From Labrys miyagiensis (GTDB taxonomy: Bacteria > Pseudomonadota > Alphaproteobacteria > Rhizobiales > Labraceae), in contig NZ_BSPC01000026.1 in NCBI RefSeq assembly GCF_030160835.1, forward strand, positions 182,326-246,325: a stretch of DNA of 64,000 nt. The letters run 5' to 3'. The notes below the pieces were generated by a model. That model did no database searches. It saw nothing but the letters and a program-made list of their open reading frames with translations, and was not told the origin of the DNA. The stretch's first letter is position 1; each line of letters starts with the position of its first letter. The position numbers and the translations under genes are program-made. Positions 8,710 through 17,767 of this stretch are shown here, in pieces.

Positions 8710-9609
8710 ATGGCCTTTTCGTTCCGCCAAATCCAGTATTTCGTCGCCGTTGCCGAGAACGGCGCGGTGTCGCGCGCCTCGCATGAATTGTCGATCTCGC
8801 AGTCGACGGTGACGGAAGCGATCCGCGAGCTGGAGGGCGATCTCGGCTTTTCCCTGTTCGAGCGCCGGGCCCATGGCGTGGAACTCACGCTCAAGGGCCA
8901 CCAGTTCCTGCGCCATGCACGCAAGATTCTCTCCGAGATCGCCGATGCACGCCGGGCTCTGCGCAGCGAGACGGCGCCGGTGGAGGGGCGGCTCGCGCTC
9001 GGCGTCACGCCTCTGGTGGCCGCCTATGTGCTGCCCGATCTCCTCGCCCGTTTCCGCCGCGCCTTCCCCAATGTGGTGGTGGAGATCGTCGAGGACGGGC
9101 GCGACTATCTCGACCATCTCCTGGTGGGCGGCGAGCTCGACGTCGCCGTGATGGTGGCGGGCACCGAGAAGAGCGCGCCGGCCTTGCATGTCGAGACCAT
9201 GGAGGCCTCGCCCTACCGGCTCTGGCTGCCGATCGGCCATCGCCTCGCGGAGGCCGAAAGCATCGGCATCGGAGATCTTGCCGAGGAGCCCTTCGTGCTG
9301 CTGATGCTCGACGAGATCGCCGAGGCGGCCGAATATGCCTGGCGCCGCGCCGGCGTGCGCCCGCCGGTGGCGATCCGCACGCGCTCGGTGGAGGCGGCGC
9401 GCAGCCTGGTGGCGACGGGCGCGGGTGTCGCCATCCTGCCCGAGCTCACCTATCGCCCCTGGTCGCTGGAGGGCGACAAGATCGAAGCCCGCGACCTCGT
9501 CGAGACGCTGGCGCCGGTGGAGGTGGTGATTGGCTGGCGCCGCGGCTCGCCGCTCGATCCGAACGTGGAACAGTTCGTGGCGGTGGCACGGACCTATCGG
9601 CGGCGGTGA
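8710..9609 (+). CDS. LysR-family transcriptional regulator
   Basis: The 299-residue protein has an N-terminal helix-turn-helix (FRQIQYFVAVAENGAVSRAS, then ISQSTVTEAIRELEGDLGFS) and a periplasmic-binding-protein-like effector domain from about residue 92 (RLALGVTPLVAAYVLPDLLA). An in-frame ATG at 8695 would add five residues (MLTAL); the ATG at 8710 places MAFSFRQIQYF in the usual family register. It is divergent from the TIGR03862 flavoprotein and 284 bp upstream of the putrescine-type operon on the same strand, so either is a plausible target. A palindromic element follows the stop codon almost directly. Confidence 0.9.
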   Translation: MAFSFRQIQYFVAVAENGAVSRASHELSISQSTVTEAIRELEGDLGFSLFERRAHGVELTLKGHQFLRHARKILSEIADARRALRSETAPVEGRLALGVTPLVAAYVLPDLLARFRRAFPNVVVEIVEDGRDYLDHLLVGGELDVAVMVAGTEKSAPALHVETMEASPYRLWLPIGHRLAEAESIGIGDLAEEPFVLLMLDEIAEAAEYAWRRAGVRPPVAIRTRSVEAARSLVATGAGVAILPELTYRPWSLEGDKIEARDLVETLAPVEVVIGWRRGSPLDPNVEQFVAVARTYRRR

Positions 9610-9620
9610 CGCTGGGAGCT

Positions 9621-9713
9621 CTTCCCGGGTGCGCGGACGTCTCGTCCGCATCTTGGAAACGATTGCGTTGAAGGATAGGAAGATGCGGACGGGACGTCCG
9701 CGCACCCGGGAAG
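9621..9713. repeat. Palindromic element, 34-bp arms
   Basis: Arms 9621-9654 and 9680-9713 are reverse complements with one mismatch, built around GCGGACGTCTCGTCCGC. The centre reads TTGGAAACGATTGCG. It begins about a dozen bases after the LysR stop (TGA 9607-9609); the intervening GCTGGGAGCT (9611-9620) matches the outer end of related copies, so the element proper starts about 2 nt after the stop. Confidence 0.9.
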
Positions 9714-9747
9714 GGCCTCCGTGCTCCTGGCGATCCCTTCCCCTTCC

Positions 9748-9859
9748 TATCGGTTTTTCCGATAACACCAATCTCCCGAATGGTGTGGCGCCCCTCGCCA
9801 AGCCGAGTCATTCTGCTCACAATCCGAAAAACGACCAAAAAACATCAAGCACCATTCGG
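9748..9859 (+). promoter_or_regulatory. Putative control region of the ydcS-like operon
   Basis: A short hairpin TATCGG-TTTTT-CCGATA (9748-9764) is followed by CCGAATGGTG (9776-9785), which recurs in inverted orientation as CACCATTCGG (9850-9859), 64 bp further on and 34 bp before the ydcS start. Such separated inverted 10-mers can be operator halves; no regulator is proven. A good ribosome site (AGAGGGAAG) precedes ATG 9894. Confidence 0.35.
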
Positions 9860-9893
9860 CGTTCTACCTGACGGCAACCAGAGGGAAGACATC

Positions 9894-11036
9894 ATGTCCA
9901 GGGTTAAATGGATCTTGGCGCTCGCCGGCGTCGCGGCTTTGGCCGTACCGGCGCTTGCGGCGGAACTCGGCAAGGGGGAGGGCGAAGTCGATATCATCGC
10001 CTGGCCGGGCTACATCGAGCGCGGCGAGACCGACAAGAATTACGATTGGGTCACCGAATTCGAGAAGAAGACGAGCTGCAAGGTCAATGTGAAGACCGCC
10101 TCGACCTCGGACGAGATGGTCGCCCTGATGAACGAGGGCGGCTATGACCTCGTCACCGCCTCGGGCGATGCCTCGCTGCGCCTCGTCGCCGGCAAGCGCG
10201 TGCAGGAGGTCGACACCTCCTTGATCCCGAGCTGGAAGACGGTGGACGAGCGTCTGCAGAACGCCCCCTGGCACACCGTCGACGGCAAGCATTACGGCGT
10301 GCCCTATCAGTGGGGCCCGAACGTCCTGATGTACAATTCGGATGTCTTCAAGGACGCGCCCAAGAGCTGGGGCGTCGTCTTCGAGGAGCAGAAGCTGCCG
10401 GATGGCAAGTCCAACAAGGGCCGCATCCAGGCCTATGACGGCGCCATCTACATCGCCGATGCCGCGCTCTACCTGATGTCCAAGAAGCCCGAGCTCGGCA
10501 TCAAGGATCCCTATGAGCTGAACGAGGACCAGTACAAGGCAGCGCTCGACCTCCTGCGCCAGCAACACACCCTGATCCAGCGCTACTGGCATGACGCCAA
10601 TGTGCAGGTTGACGACTTCAAGAACGAGGGTGTCGTCGCTTCCGGTTCCTGGCCCTTCCAGGTCAACCTGATGCAGGCCGACAAGAAGCCGATCGCCTCC
10701 ACCATCCCCGCCGAAGGCGCCACGGGCTGGGCCGACACCACCATGATGGCGGCGGAAGCAGCCCACCCTAACTGCGCCTATATGTGGCTGGAGCACTCGC
10801 TGGAGCCCAAGCTGCAGGGCGATGTCGCCGCCTGGTTCGGCTCGCTCCCCGCCGTCCCCGCGGCCTGCAAGGCCTCGACTCTGCTGACGGATACCGGCTG
10901 CCAGACCAATGGTTATGACAACTTCTCCAAGATCAAGTTCTGGAAGACGCCCATTTCCAAATGCACGACGCAGAGCACCTGCGTGCCTTACTACCGCTGG
11001 GTCACCGACTACATCGCCGTGATTGGCGGGCGGTAA
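9894..11036 (+). CDS. ydcS: Periplasmic substrate-binding protein of putrescine-type ABC transporter (YdcS-like)
   Basis: The 380-residue protein has a clear signal peptide (ILALAGVAALAVPALAAE, cleavage near residue 23) followed by a type 2 periplasmic binding fold. VDIIAWPGYIERGE, ASTSDEMVALMNEGGYDLV, GVPYQWGPNVLMYN and the Cys-containing C-terminus resemble the PotD/YdcS polyamine-binding group. Start ATG 9894 follows AGAGGGAAGACATC. It heads an operon with ATPase, two permeases and a gamma-aminobutyraldehyde dehydrogenase, the gene order of Escherichia coli ydcSTUV-ydcW, so putrescine or a related amine is the inferred ligand. A nested palindromic repeat separates it from the ATPase gene. 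Confidence 0.85.
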   Translation: MSRVKWILALAGVAALAVPALAAELGKGEGEVDIIAWPGYIERGETDKNYDWVTEFEKKTSCKVNVKTASTSDEMVALMNEGGYDLVTASGDASLRLVAGKRVQEVDTSLIPSWKTVDERLQNAPWHTVDGKHYGVPYQWGPNVLMYNSDVFKDAPKSWGVVFEEQKLPDGKSNKGRIQAYDGAIYIADAALYLMSKKPELGIKDPYELNEDQYKAALDLLRQQHTLIQRYWHDANVQVDDFKNEGVVASGSWPFQVNLMQADKKPIASTIPAEGATGWADTTMMAAEAAHPNCAYMWLEHSLEPKLQGDVAAWFGSLPAVPAACKASTLLTDTGCQTNGYDNFSKIKFWKTPISKCTTQSTCVPYYRWVTDYIAVIGGR

Positions 11037-11038
11037 CA

Positions 11039-11184
11039 CTGGGAGCGCGGACATCTTGTCCGCCTCTTCCCGGGTGCGCGGACGTCTCGTCCGCATCTTG
11101 GAAGCGACGCGATCTACAAGAAGAAAGAGCGGACGGGACGTCCGCGCACCCGGGAAGAGGCAGGCGAGACGCCTGCGATCCCAG
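11039..11184. repeat. Composite palindromic element between ydcS and ydcT
   Basis: An outer frame CTGGGAGCGCGGACATCTTG (from 11039) closes with GCGATCCCAG (ending 11184). Inside it sits a complete second palindrome, 11065-11158, with CTTCCCGGGTGCGCGGACGT arms and a TTGGAAGCGACG centre. It starts two bases after the ydcS stop (TAA 11034-11036) and so lies inside the operon mRNA, where it could form a large hairpin reducing distal expression or protecting the ydcS message. Confidence 0.85.
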
Positions 11185-11224
11185 GGGCTGCCACGCCTTT
11201 TTTTGACAGGCCGATCGGACATTT

Positions 11225-12253
11225 ATGGCTCCTTCCTCACCCATTCCCGCCGTCTCCTTCCGCGGTGTCGAGCGCCATTTCGGCTCTGTGCGCGCGGTCG
11301 ACGGTGTCGATCTCGACATCGCGCCTGGCGAGTTCTTTGCCATGCTCGGCCCGTCCGGCTCGGGCAAGACGACGTGCCTGCGTCTGATCGCCGGCTTCGA
11401 GCAGCCGACGGCCGGCCATATCGAGATCTTCGGGGAGACGGTGGAGGGCATGCCGGCCTATCGGCGCCCGGTGAACACCGTGTTCCAGGACTATGCCCTG
11501 TTCCCGCATCTCAACATCCTCGACAATGTCTGCTACGGCCTGATGGTGCGCGGCATCGGCAAAGACGAGCGCTATCGCCAGGGGCGTGAGGCGCTTGCCC
11601 TGGTCAAGCTCGCCGGTATGGAGACGCGCAAACCCGGCCAGCTTTCGGGTGGCCAGCGCCAGCGCGTGGCTCTCGCCCGCGCCCTGGTGGTGCGGCCCAA
11701 GGTGCTGCTGCTGGATGAACCCCTTGGCGCGCTGGACCTCAAGCTGCGTGAGGAGATGCAGGGCGAGTTGAAATCGCTGCAGCGCTCCCTCGGCCTGTCC
11801 TTCGTTTTCGTCACGCATGACCAGGGCGAGGCCCTGTCGATGGCCGACCGCGTCGCCGTGTTCAACGACGGGCGCATCGTGCAGGTGGCGAGCCCGGAGG
11901 ATATCTATGAGCGCCCGGCCACGCGCTTCGTCGCCGATTTCGTCGGCAGCTCCAATGTGATCGAGCCGGCGCTGACCAAGGCCTGGATCGGCGTCGACAA
12001 GCCGGCCAGCCTGAGGCCGGAGAAGATCGATCTGCTGGCGGATGGCGCCGGTGCGGCCGGCGGCGTGGTGGTAGCAGGCACGATCACGCAGGTGCTCTAT
12101 CACGGCGCCGTCAACCGCGTGGAGGTGACGACGGATGGGGGCGGGCGGCTGCTCGCAGCCGTGCCGGCGTCCTCGCCCGTGCGGCCGGCGCAGGGTGCCC
12201 CCGTGCGCATCGCCTTCGCGCGCGATGCGCTGCATGTGATGGAGGGCGCATGA
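11225..12253 (+). CDS. ydcT: ABC transporter ATPase of putrescine-type system (PotA/YdcT-like)
   Basis: The 342-residue cytoplasmic ATPase has Walker A GPSGSGKTT (about residues 43-51), Q-loop VFQDYALFPH, signature LSGGQRQRVALARAL, Walker B VLLLDEPLGALD and switch THDQGEA. The C-terminal TOBE-like domain (SLRPEKIDLLADG onward) is typical of polyamine/CUT1-type importers. Its stop overlaps the next start (ATGA at 12250-12253), indicating translational coupling to the first permease. It powers import together with the two permeases that follow. Confidence 0.92.
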   Translation: MAPSSPIPAVSFRGVERHFGSVRAVDGVDLDIAPGEFFAMLGPSGSGKTTCLRLIAGFEQPTAGHIEIFGETVEGMPAYRRPVNTVFQDYALFPHLNILDNVCYGLMVRGIGKDERYRQGREALALVKLAGMETRKPGQLSGGQRQRVALARALVVRPKVLLLDEPLGALDLKLREEMQGELKSLQRSLGLSFVFVTHDQGEALSMADRVAVFNDGRIVQVASPEDIYERPATRFVADFVGSSNVIEPALTKAWIGVDKPASLRPEKIDLLADGAGAAGGVVVAGTITQVLYHGAVNRVEVTTDGGGRLLAAVPASSPVRPAQGAPVRIAFARDALHVMEGA

Positions 12254-13194
12254 GCTCGGTCGCCACCATCGCTGCGCCCCGCGAGACCTGGTTGCGCCGG
12301 GTCTCGGACGTGCTGGTGGCCCGGCGCGGGCTCTATCTGATGCTGCTGCTGGTGCCGCCCCTGCTCTGGCTCGGTATCGTCTATCTCGGCTCGCTCTTCG
12401 CCCTCCTGATGGAGAGCTTCTATTCGATCGACGAGTTCTCCGGCACGATCGTGCGCGAGCCGACGCTGAAGACCTATGCCGAGCTGTTCACGCCGGCCAA
12501 TCTCGACGTCATCCTGCGCACGTTTTCGGTGTCGGTGATCGTCACGCTGCTCTCGGCGGTGATCGCCTATCCCATCGCCTATTATGCGGCGCGCTACGCC
12601 CGGGGCCGGGTGAAGGCCGCCTTCTACCTCGCCGTCATGATGCCGCTGTGGTCGAGCTACCTGGTCAAAGTCTACGCCTGGAAACTTCTGCTCGCCAAGG
12701 AAGGCATTGTCGGCTGGGTGATGACCGAACTCCGCCTGTCCTGGCTTCTCGATGCCTGGCTGAGCCTGCCGGTGGTGGGCGGTCCCTCGCTCTCGGTGAG
12801 CTATACCGGCATGGTGCTGGTGTTCCTCTATCTGTGGACGCCCTTCATGATCCTGCCGCTGCAGGCCGCGCTCGAGCGCGTGCCCGGCTCGCTGATCGAA
12901 GCCTCGGGCGATCTTGGCGCCCATCCGCGCCAGACCTTCTTGAAGGTGATCTTCCCCCTGGCGCTGCCCGGGCTGATCGCCGGCGCCATCTTCACCTTCT
13001 CGCTGACGCTCGGCGATTACATCGTGCCGCAGATCGTCGGGCCGTCCTCGCTGATCCTGGGACAGGTGGTCTATTCGCAGCAGGGAAATGCCGGAAATAT
13101 CCCGTTGGCGGCCGCCTTCTCGGTCGTGCCGATCGTGATCATGGGCGTGTTCCTGACGGTCGCCAAGCGGATGGGGGCCTTCGATGCACTCTGA
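12250..13194 (+). CDS. ydcU: ABC transporter permease, PotB/YdcU-like
   Basis: The 314-residue membrane protein has six predicted helices and the cytoplasmic EAA loop [20 protein letters not shown] (about residues 217-236), which docks on the ATPase. Sequence such as [20 protein letters not shown] and [20 protein letters not shown] fits the PotB half of spermidine/putrescine importers. The start overlaps the ATPase stop, and its own last codons overlap the next permease start (ATG at 13184), so the transport genes are translationally linked. Confidence 0.9.
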   Translation: MSSVATIAAPRETWLRRVSDVLVARRGLYLMLLLVPPLLWLGIVYLGSLFALLMESFYSIDEFSGTIVREPTLKTYAELFTPANLDVILRTFSVSVIVTLLSAVIAYPIAYYAARYARGRVKAAFYLAVMMPLWSSYLVKVYAWKLLLAKEGIVGWVMTELRLSWLLDAWLSLPVVGGPSLSVSYTGMVLVFLYLWTPFMILPLQAALERVPGSLIEASGDLGAHPRQTFLKVIFPLALPGLIAGAIFTFSLTLGDYIVPQIVGPSSLILGQVVYSQQGNAGNIPLAAAFSVVPIVIMGVFLTVAKRMGAFDAL

Positions 13195-14071
13195 TGCTGG
13201 GAGCGCGGACGTCTCGTCCGCTCTTGGAAACGATAAGCTTGCAGGCAAGAAGAGCGGACGGGACGTCCGCGCTCCTGGGAGCCCACTCTCCCTGCGCCTT
13301 ACCGCCGGCGCCGGCCTCGTCTTCCTGCACCTGCCGCTGCTCTTCATCATCCTCTACGCCTTCACCACGGAGGAGAATTCCTACGAATTCCCGCCGCCGG
13401 CCTATACGCTGAAATGGTTCGCCGTCGCCTGGAACCGGCCGGACGTCTGGAACGCGCTGTCGCTTTCCTTCCGCGTGGCGCTGATGTCGACAGCAACAGC
13501 CCTCATTCTCGGCACGCTGGCGGCGGCAGCCCTGTCGCGCGCCAGGTTCTTCGGCCGGGAATCGATCTCGCTGCTGCTGATCCTGCCCATCGCGCTGCCG
13601 GGCATCATCACCGGCATTGCGCTGCGCTCGGCCTTCCACCAGGCCGACATCCCCTTCACCTATTGGACGATCGTGCTCGGCCACGCGACCTTCTGCATCG
13701 TCGTCGTCTACAACAATGCGGTGGCGCGCTTCCGCCGCCTGTCGCCCTCGCTGATGGAAGCCTCGATGGACCTCGGTGCCGACGGCTTCCAGACCTTCCG
13801 CTATGTGGTGCTGCCCGCCATCGGTACGGCGCTGCTCGCCGGCGGCATGCTCGCCTTCGCTTTGTCCTTCGACGAAGTGATCGTCACCACCTTCACGGCC
13901 GGCCAGCAGCAGACGCTGCCGATCTGGATGTATGACCAGTTGATCCGCCCGCGCCAGCGTCCCGTCACCAACGTCGTCGCTGTCATCGTCATTCTCGTTA
14001 CGGCGCTGCCTATCCTCGCGGCCTACTACTTCACTCGCGAGGGCGAAAACATTGCCGGTTCAGGTAAATAG
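13184..14071 (+). CDS. ydcV: ABC transporter permease, PotC/YdcV-like, with repeat-encoded N-terminus
   Basis: The 295-residue permease has six helices beginning near residue 40 ([18 protein letters not shown]), the EAA loop [20 protein letters not shown] and a PotC-like end. The only usable in-frame start is ATG 13184, which overlaps the upstream stop. There is no ATG, GTG or TTG in frame between the repeat and the first helix. Residues about 5-31 ([20 protein letters not shown] and following) are therefore translated from a palindromic repeat, leaving an odd hydrophilic extension that other PotC proteins lack. The repeat preserved the frame, so the protein is probably still made. Confidence 0.88.
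   Translation: MHSDAGSADVSSALGNDKLAGKKSGRDVRAPGSPLSLRLTAGAGLVFLHLPLLFIILYAFTTEENSYEFPPPAYTLKWFAVAWNRPDVWNALSLSFRVALMSTATALILGTLAAAALSRARFFGRESISLLLILPIALPGIITGIALRSAFHQADIPFTYWTIVLGHATFCIVVVYNNAVARFRRLSPSLMEASMDLGADGFQTFRYVVLPAIGTALLAGGMLAFALSFDEVIVTTFTAGQQQTLPIWMYDQLIRPRQRPVTNVVAVIVILVTALPILAAYYFTREGENIAGSGK
13197..13278. repeat. Palindromic element inside the ydcV reading frame
   Basis: Arms 13200-13225 and 13250-13275 pair around AGCGCGGACGTCTCGTCCGC with one internal mismatch; the centre is GGAAACGATAAGC. It starts two to three bases after the ydcU stop codon (TGA 13192-13194) and lies wholly within the open frame of ydcV, after its fourth codon. Arms and centre are nearly identical to the element at 59,934-60,017. 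Confidence 0.9.
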
Positions 14072-14083
14072 GAGAAAGATCTC

Positions 14084-15514
14084 ATGCTCGATACCAAGAT
14101 GCTGATCGGCTCGAAATTCATCACCGGCACCGAGTCGCCGGAGAAGGTGCTCAACCCCAAGACCGAGGATACGGTGATCGACCTGCCGGAGGCCTCGGTC
14201 GAGCAGATCGACGCTGCGGTCGAAGCCGCAGACAAGGCCTTCGCCACCTGGTCACGCACCACGCCGGCCGAGCGCTCGGCCCTGCTCCTCAAGCTTGCCG
14301 ACGCCATCGAGAAGGATGCCGAGGCCTATGCGACGCTGGAGGCGCTGAACTGCGGCAAGCCGCGCATCCGCGTGCTGCAGGACGAGATCCCCGCCATCGT
14401 CGACTGCTTCCGCTTCTTCGCCGGCGCCGCCCGCACCATGCATGGCCTGGTGGCGGGCGAATACATCCCCGGCCATACCTCGATGATCCGCCGCGATCCG
14501 ATCGGCGTGGTGGGCTCCATCGCGCCCTGGAACTATCCCCTGATGATGGCGGCCTGGAAGCTCGCCCCGGCGCTGGCGGGCGGCAACACCATCGTCATCA
14601 AGCCGTCCGAGCAGACGCCGCTCACCATGCTCAAGCTCGCCACCGCCATTGCCGAGATCTTCCCCGAGGGGGTGGTGAATGTGGTCGTCGGCCGCGGCGA
14701 GAGCGTCGGCAATGCCCTGATCCACCATCCCAAGGTCTCGATGGTCTCGTTGACCGGTGACGTCGCCACCGGCAAGAAGGTGCTGCAGGCGGCGTCCAAG
14801 ACCATCAAGCGCACCCATCTCGAACTCGGCGGCAAGGCACCGGTGATCGTGTTCGACGATGCCGACATCGACGCCGTGGTCGAGGGCGTGAAGATCTTCG
14901 GCTATTACAACGCCGGCCAGGACTGCACCGCTGCCTGCCGCATCTACGCGGGAAAGAAGGTCTACGACAACCTCGTCGCCGATCTCTCCGCCGCCGTGAA
15001 GGGCCTCAAATACAACCAGCCCAATGATGACGACAACGATATCGGACCGCTGATCTCGGCCCGCCAGCGTTCGCGCGTCGCCTCCTTCGTCGAGCGCGCC
15101 ACCGAGCACAAGCATATCGAGATCGCCGCCGGCGGGCATCTGGCCCCCGGCAAGGGCTTCTTCTACGAGCCGACCGTGGTGGCGGGCGCCCTGCAGTCCG
15201 ACGAGATCGTGCGCCGCGAGGTGTTCGGCCCGGTGGTCTCGATCACCCGCTTCGACGATGTCGAGGAGGCGCTGACCTGGGCCAATGATTCCGACTACGG
15301 CCTGGCCTCCTCGGTGTGGACGCGCGATGTCACCAAGGGCATGCAGATGGCGTCCCGCCTGCAATATGGCTGCACCTGGGTGAACTGCCACTTCATGCTC
15401 ACCAACGAAATGCCCCATGGCGGCGTGAAGTCCTCCGGTTACGGCAAGGACCTGTCGATGTATGCGCTGGAGGATTACACCGTGGTGCGGCATGTGATGG
15501 TGAAGATGGGGTAG
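14084..15514 (+). CDS. patD: Gamma-aminobutyraldehyde dehydrogenase (YdcW/PatD-like)
   Basis: The 476-residue NAD-dependent aldehyde dehydrogenase has the conserved catalytic set: [20 protein letters not shown], the Rossmann stretch with [12 protein letters not shown], general base Glu247 in LELGGKAP and nucleophile Cys281 in [11 protein letters not shown]. The end [20 protein letters not shown] matches the aminobutyraldehyde/betaine aldehyde group. Being the last gene of a putrescine-type importer operon, it probably oxidises 4-aminobutanal (from putrescine transamination) to GABA, as E. coli PatD does. No aminotransferase lies in the operon, so the preceding step must be encoded elsewhere. 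Confidence 0.88.
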   Translation: MLDTKMLIGSKFITGTESPEKVLNPKTEDTVIDLPEASVEQIDAAVEAADKAFATWSRTTPAERSALLLKLADAIEKDAEAYATLEALNCGKPRIRVLQDEIPAIVDCFRFFAGAARTMHGLVAGEYIPGHTSMIRRDPIGVVGSIAPWNYPLMMAAWKLAPALAGGNTIVIKPSEQTPLTMLKLATAIAEIFPEGVVNVVVGRGESVGNALIHHPKVSMVSLTGDVATGKKVLQAASKTIKRTHLELGGKAPVIVFDDADIDAVVEGVKIFGYYNAGQDCTAACRIYAGKKVYDNLVADLSAAVKGLKYNQPNDDDNDIGPLISARQRSRVASFVERATEHKHIEIAAGGHLAPGKGFFYEPTVVAGALQSDEIVRREVFGPVVSITRFDDVEEALTWANDSDYGLASSVWTRDVTKGMQMASRLQYGCTWVNCHFMLTNEMPHGGVKSSGYGKDLSMYALEDYTVVRHVMVKMG

Positions 15515-15576
15515 GGGGCGGGGCAGTCGCTGGTTGAAGCCGCGCGCTCGACGCCCACGTTTGCTGGTGTTGCGCA

Positions 15577-15750
15577 GCCCCTCACCTCGATCCTCTCCCC
15601 GTAAACGGGGCGAGGGGACTTTGAAGTCGAGGTTTGGTCGGAAATGCCTCATCTCGCCCAGCCGGTTGGGCGAGATGAGGCGTCATGGAATAAAACCCGG
15701 CGATTGCGCCCCCTCGCCCCGTTTACGGGGAGAGGATAGAGGTGAGGGGC
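15577..15750. repeat. Large inverted repeat with internal hairpin
   Basis: Arms at 15577-15617 and 15710-15750 (about 41 bp, few mismatches) each contain a CTCCCCGTAAACGGGG-type hairpin. In the centre a further perfect hairpin pairs CCTCATCTCGCCCA (15647-15660) with TGGGCGAGATGAGG (15667-15680). It fills most of the gap 15515-15894 and may end the ydc-type operon transcript. Arms and centre differ from the TTGGAAAC elements. Confidence 0.85.
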
Positions 15751-15894
15751 TACGGCAACCTTGGCAATGCCATTTGCCCCCTCACCACACCTTCCCTCCA
15801 TGGTGGCGGCTTTCCAAAGCTTCGCGCCGCCGACACTTGCCCGGCTCAGCAAAAGCGGCATGATGTCCTCAACGACAAGTGTTTCGGAGGAATC

Positions 15895-17592
15895 ATGGCG
15901 GTTTCGTCTGCCCAGAAGCCCTGGCTGGCTTCCTACAGTGGAGAGATGAAATCCCATGTTGAGGAAGTGCCCTACAGGCTGCTGGGCGATATTGCGGTTG
16001 AAAGGGCCCGGCAAACACCGAACAAGGTGGCGTTCACCTGCGTCATGCCCAATGGCATGCAGGGCTCGCTGAGCTTTCGCGAGGTCGACCGGCTGTCGGA
16101 CCAGTTCGCGGCCTATCTTCACGCCGAGCTGCGCCTGCCGCCGGGCTCGCGCGTGGCGATCCAGGCGCCCAACGGCCTGTCCTATCCCGTGGTTGCCTTC
16201 GGTGTGTTCAAGGCCGGCTGCACGCTCGTCAACATCAACCCGCTCTACCAGGCGGAGGAGGCCGCCGCGGTCTTCGCCGATGCCAGCATCTCGGCTCTCG
16301 TCGTCATCGACATGTTCGCCGATCGCGCCGCCAAGTCTTTCGCCGCCGTGCCGGTGAAGACGGTCATCCTCGTCAGCGCCGCCGAGTTCTTTCCCGCCTT
16401 CCCCCGCACCTTGATCGGCCTCGTGCAGAAGCATGTGCGCAAGGAGATCCCGGCGGCGGGTTTTCCCCATATCCGCCTGCCGCAGGCGCTGGCGCTCGGC
16501 CGTGCCAAGATGGCGCGCGGCCTCAAGGTCTCCGATATCACCGAGACCATGCAGCCCTCGGCGATCGCCTGCCTGCAATATACCGGCGGCACCACGGGCG
16601 TGAGCAAGGGCGCCATGCTCACCCACACCAACCTGATCATGAATGTGCTGCAGGTGCTCTATTTCGCCGGCAGCAAGATCTCGCAGGCCGACACCATCCT
16701 CACGGCGCTGCCGCTCTATCACATCTTCGCCTTCATGGTGAATTTCCTCACCTTCACGGCCCGCAGCGCCCATGTCGTCTTGGTGCCCAATCCCCGGCCG
16801 CTAACCAATCTGAAGAAGGTGTTCGAGAAATATCCGATCAGCTTCATCACCGGGGTGAACACGCTGTTCAACGGGCTGCTCAACGAGGCCTGGTTCACGA
16901 CCATGCCCCACCCGCATCTCAAGATCTGCATCGCCGGCGGCATGGCCCTGCAGGAAGCGGTGGCAGCGCGCTGGCAGAAGATCGTCGGGGTGCCCCTGGG
17001 CGAAGGCTACGGTCTCACCGAGACCTCGCCGGTGGTCTGCTTCAATCCGCTCGGCTCCGGCCACAATGGTTCGATCGGCATCCCCATCCCCGACACCGAC
17101 GTGACCTGCGTCGACGACGATTTCAACGAGGTTCCTCCCGGCACGCCCGGGGAACTGGCGGTGCGCGGGCCGCAGGTGATGACCGGCTATTGGCGCCGCC
17201 CTGACGAGACCGCCAAGGTGATGCGGGGCGAGTGGATCCTCACCGGCGACATCGCCACCATGGACGAGACCGGCTATTTCCGCATCGTCGACCGGCGCAA
17301 GGACATGATCCTGGTCTCCGGCTTCAACGTCTTCCCGAACGAGGTCGAGGATGTGCTGGTGAAGATGCCCGGCGTGAAAGAGGCGGCGGTGGTCGGCGTG
17401 CCCGACGGCGCGGCGGGCGAGGCGCCCAAGGCCTTCATCGTGCGCACCGACGCGACGCTGACGGCGGAGGCGGTGCGGGCCTATTGCCGGCAGCATCTCA
17501 CCGGCTACAAGGTGCCGAAATTCGTGGAGTTCCGCGAGGATCTGCCCAAGAGCAATGTCGGGAAGATCCTGAGGAAGGATTTGCGGGGGTGA
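15895..17592 (+). CDS. fadD: Long-chain acyl-CoA ligase (FadD-like AMP-forming synthetase)
   Basis: The 565-residue ANL-superfamily enzyme activates fatty acids to acyl-CoA via an acyl-adenylate. Core motifs are YTGGTTGVSKGAML (P-loop, from about residue 228), GEGYGLTETSP, the hinge region TGDIATMDETGYFRIVDRRK, and the C-terminal catalytic Lys in NVGKILRKDLRG. Start ATG 15895 has a strong ribosome site (TTCGGAGGAATC); the frame is open upstream only through repeat DNA. It is probably membrane-associated and monocistronic, and is followed at once by a repeat and a terminator. Confidence 0.9.
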   Translation: MAVSSAQKPWLASYSGEMKSHVEEVPYRLLGDIAVERARQTPNKVAFTCVMPNGMQGSLSFREVDRLSDQFAAYLHAELRLPPGSRVAIQAPNGLSYPVVAFGVFKAGCTLVNINPLYQAEEAAAVFADASISALVVIDMFADRAAKSFAAVPVKTVILVSAAEFFPAFPRTLIGLVQKHVRKEIPAAGFPHIRLPQALALGRAKMARGLKVSDITETMQPSAIACLQYTGGTTGVSKGAMLTHTNLIMNVLQVLYFAGSKISQADTILTALPLYHIFAFMVNFLTFTARSAHVVLVPNPRPLTNLKKVFEKYPISFITGVNTLFNGLLNEAWFTTMPHPHLKICIAGGMALQEAVAARWQKIVGVPLGEGYGLTETSPVVCFNPLGSGHNGSIGIPIPDTDVTCVDDDFNEVPPGTPGELAVRGPQVMTGYWRRPDETAKVMRGEWILTGDIATMDETGYFRIVDRRKDMILVSGFNVFPNEVEDVLVKMPGVKEAAVVGVPDGAAGEAPKAFIVRTDATLTAEAVRAYCRQHLTGYKVPKFVEFREDLPKSNVGKILRKDLRG

Positions 17593-17759
17593 CTGGGAGC
17601 GCGGACATCTTGTCCGCTCTTGAACCTCCATCCCAATAGAAGAGGGCGCTGCCTGGGTTAAAGGCCGCGCCCTTTTTAGGTCTCAACACTCGATCATCGT
17701 CGCAGGCTCCTGTGGAAGCCGCCTCGTTTCAAGAGCGGACAAGATGTCCGCGCTCCCAG
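17593..17759. repeat. Palindromic element spanning a convergent gene junction, 32-bp perfect arms
   Basis: Arms 17593-17624 and 17728-17759 are exact 32-bp reverse complements (CTGGGAGCGCGGACATCTTG at the left end). The left end abuts the fadD stop (TGA 17590-17592) with no spacer, and the right end is 8 nt from the stop of the convergent sciP gene. The 103-nt centre is longer than in other copies and includes an intrinsic terminator. Confidence 0.9.
17644..17677 (+). terminator. Intrinsic terminator after fadD
   Basis: GGGCGCTGCC (17644-17653) pairs with GGCCGCGCCC (17663-17672), one mismatch, followed by TTTTT (17673-17677). It lies between the arms of the surrounding palindromic repeat. 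Confidence 0.75.
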
Positions 17760-17767
17760 CGACAGCT

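Noticed and set aside
15742-15894. N-terminal extension of the acyl-CoA ligase
   Set aside because: It covers repeat DNA; ATG 15895 has a strong ribosome site and the normal family start.
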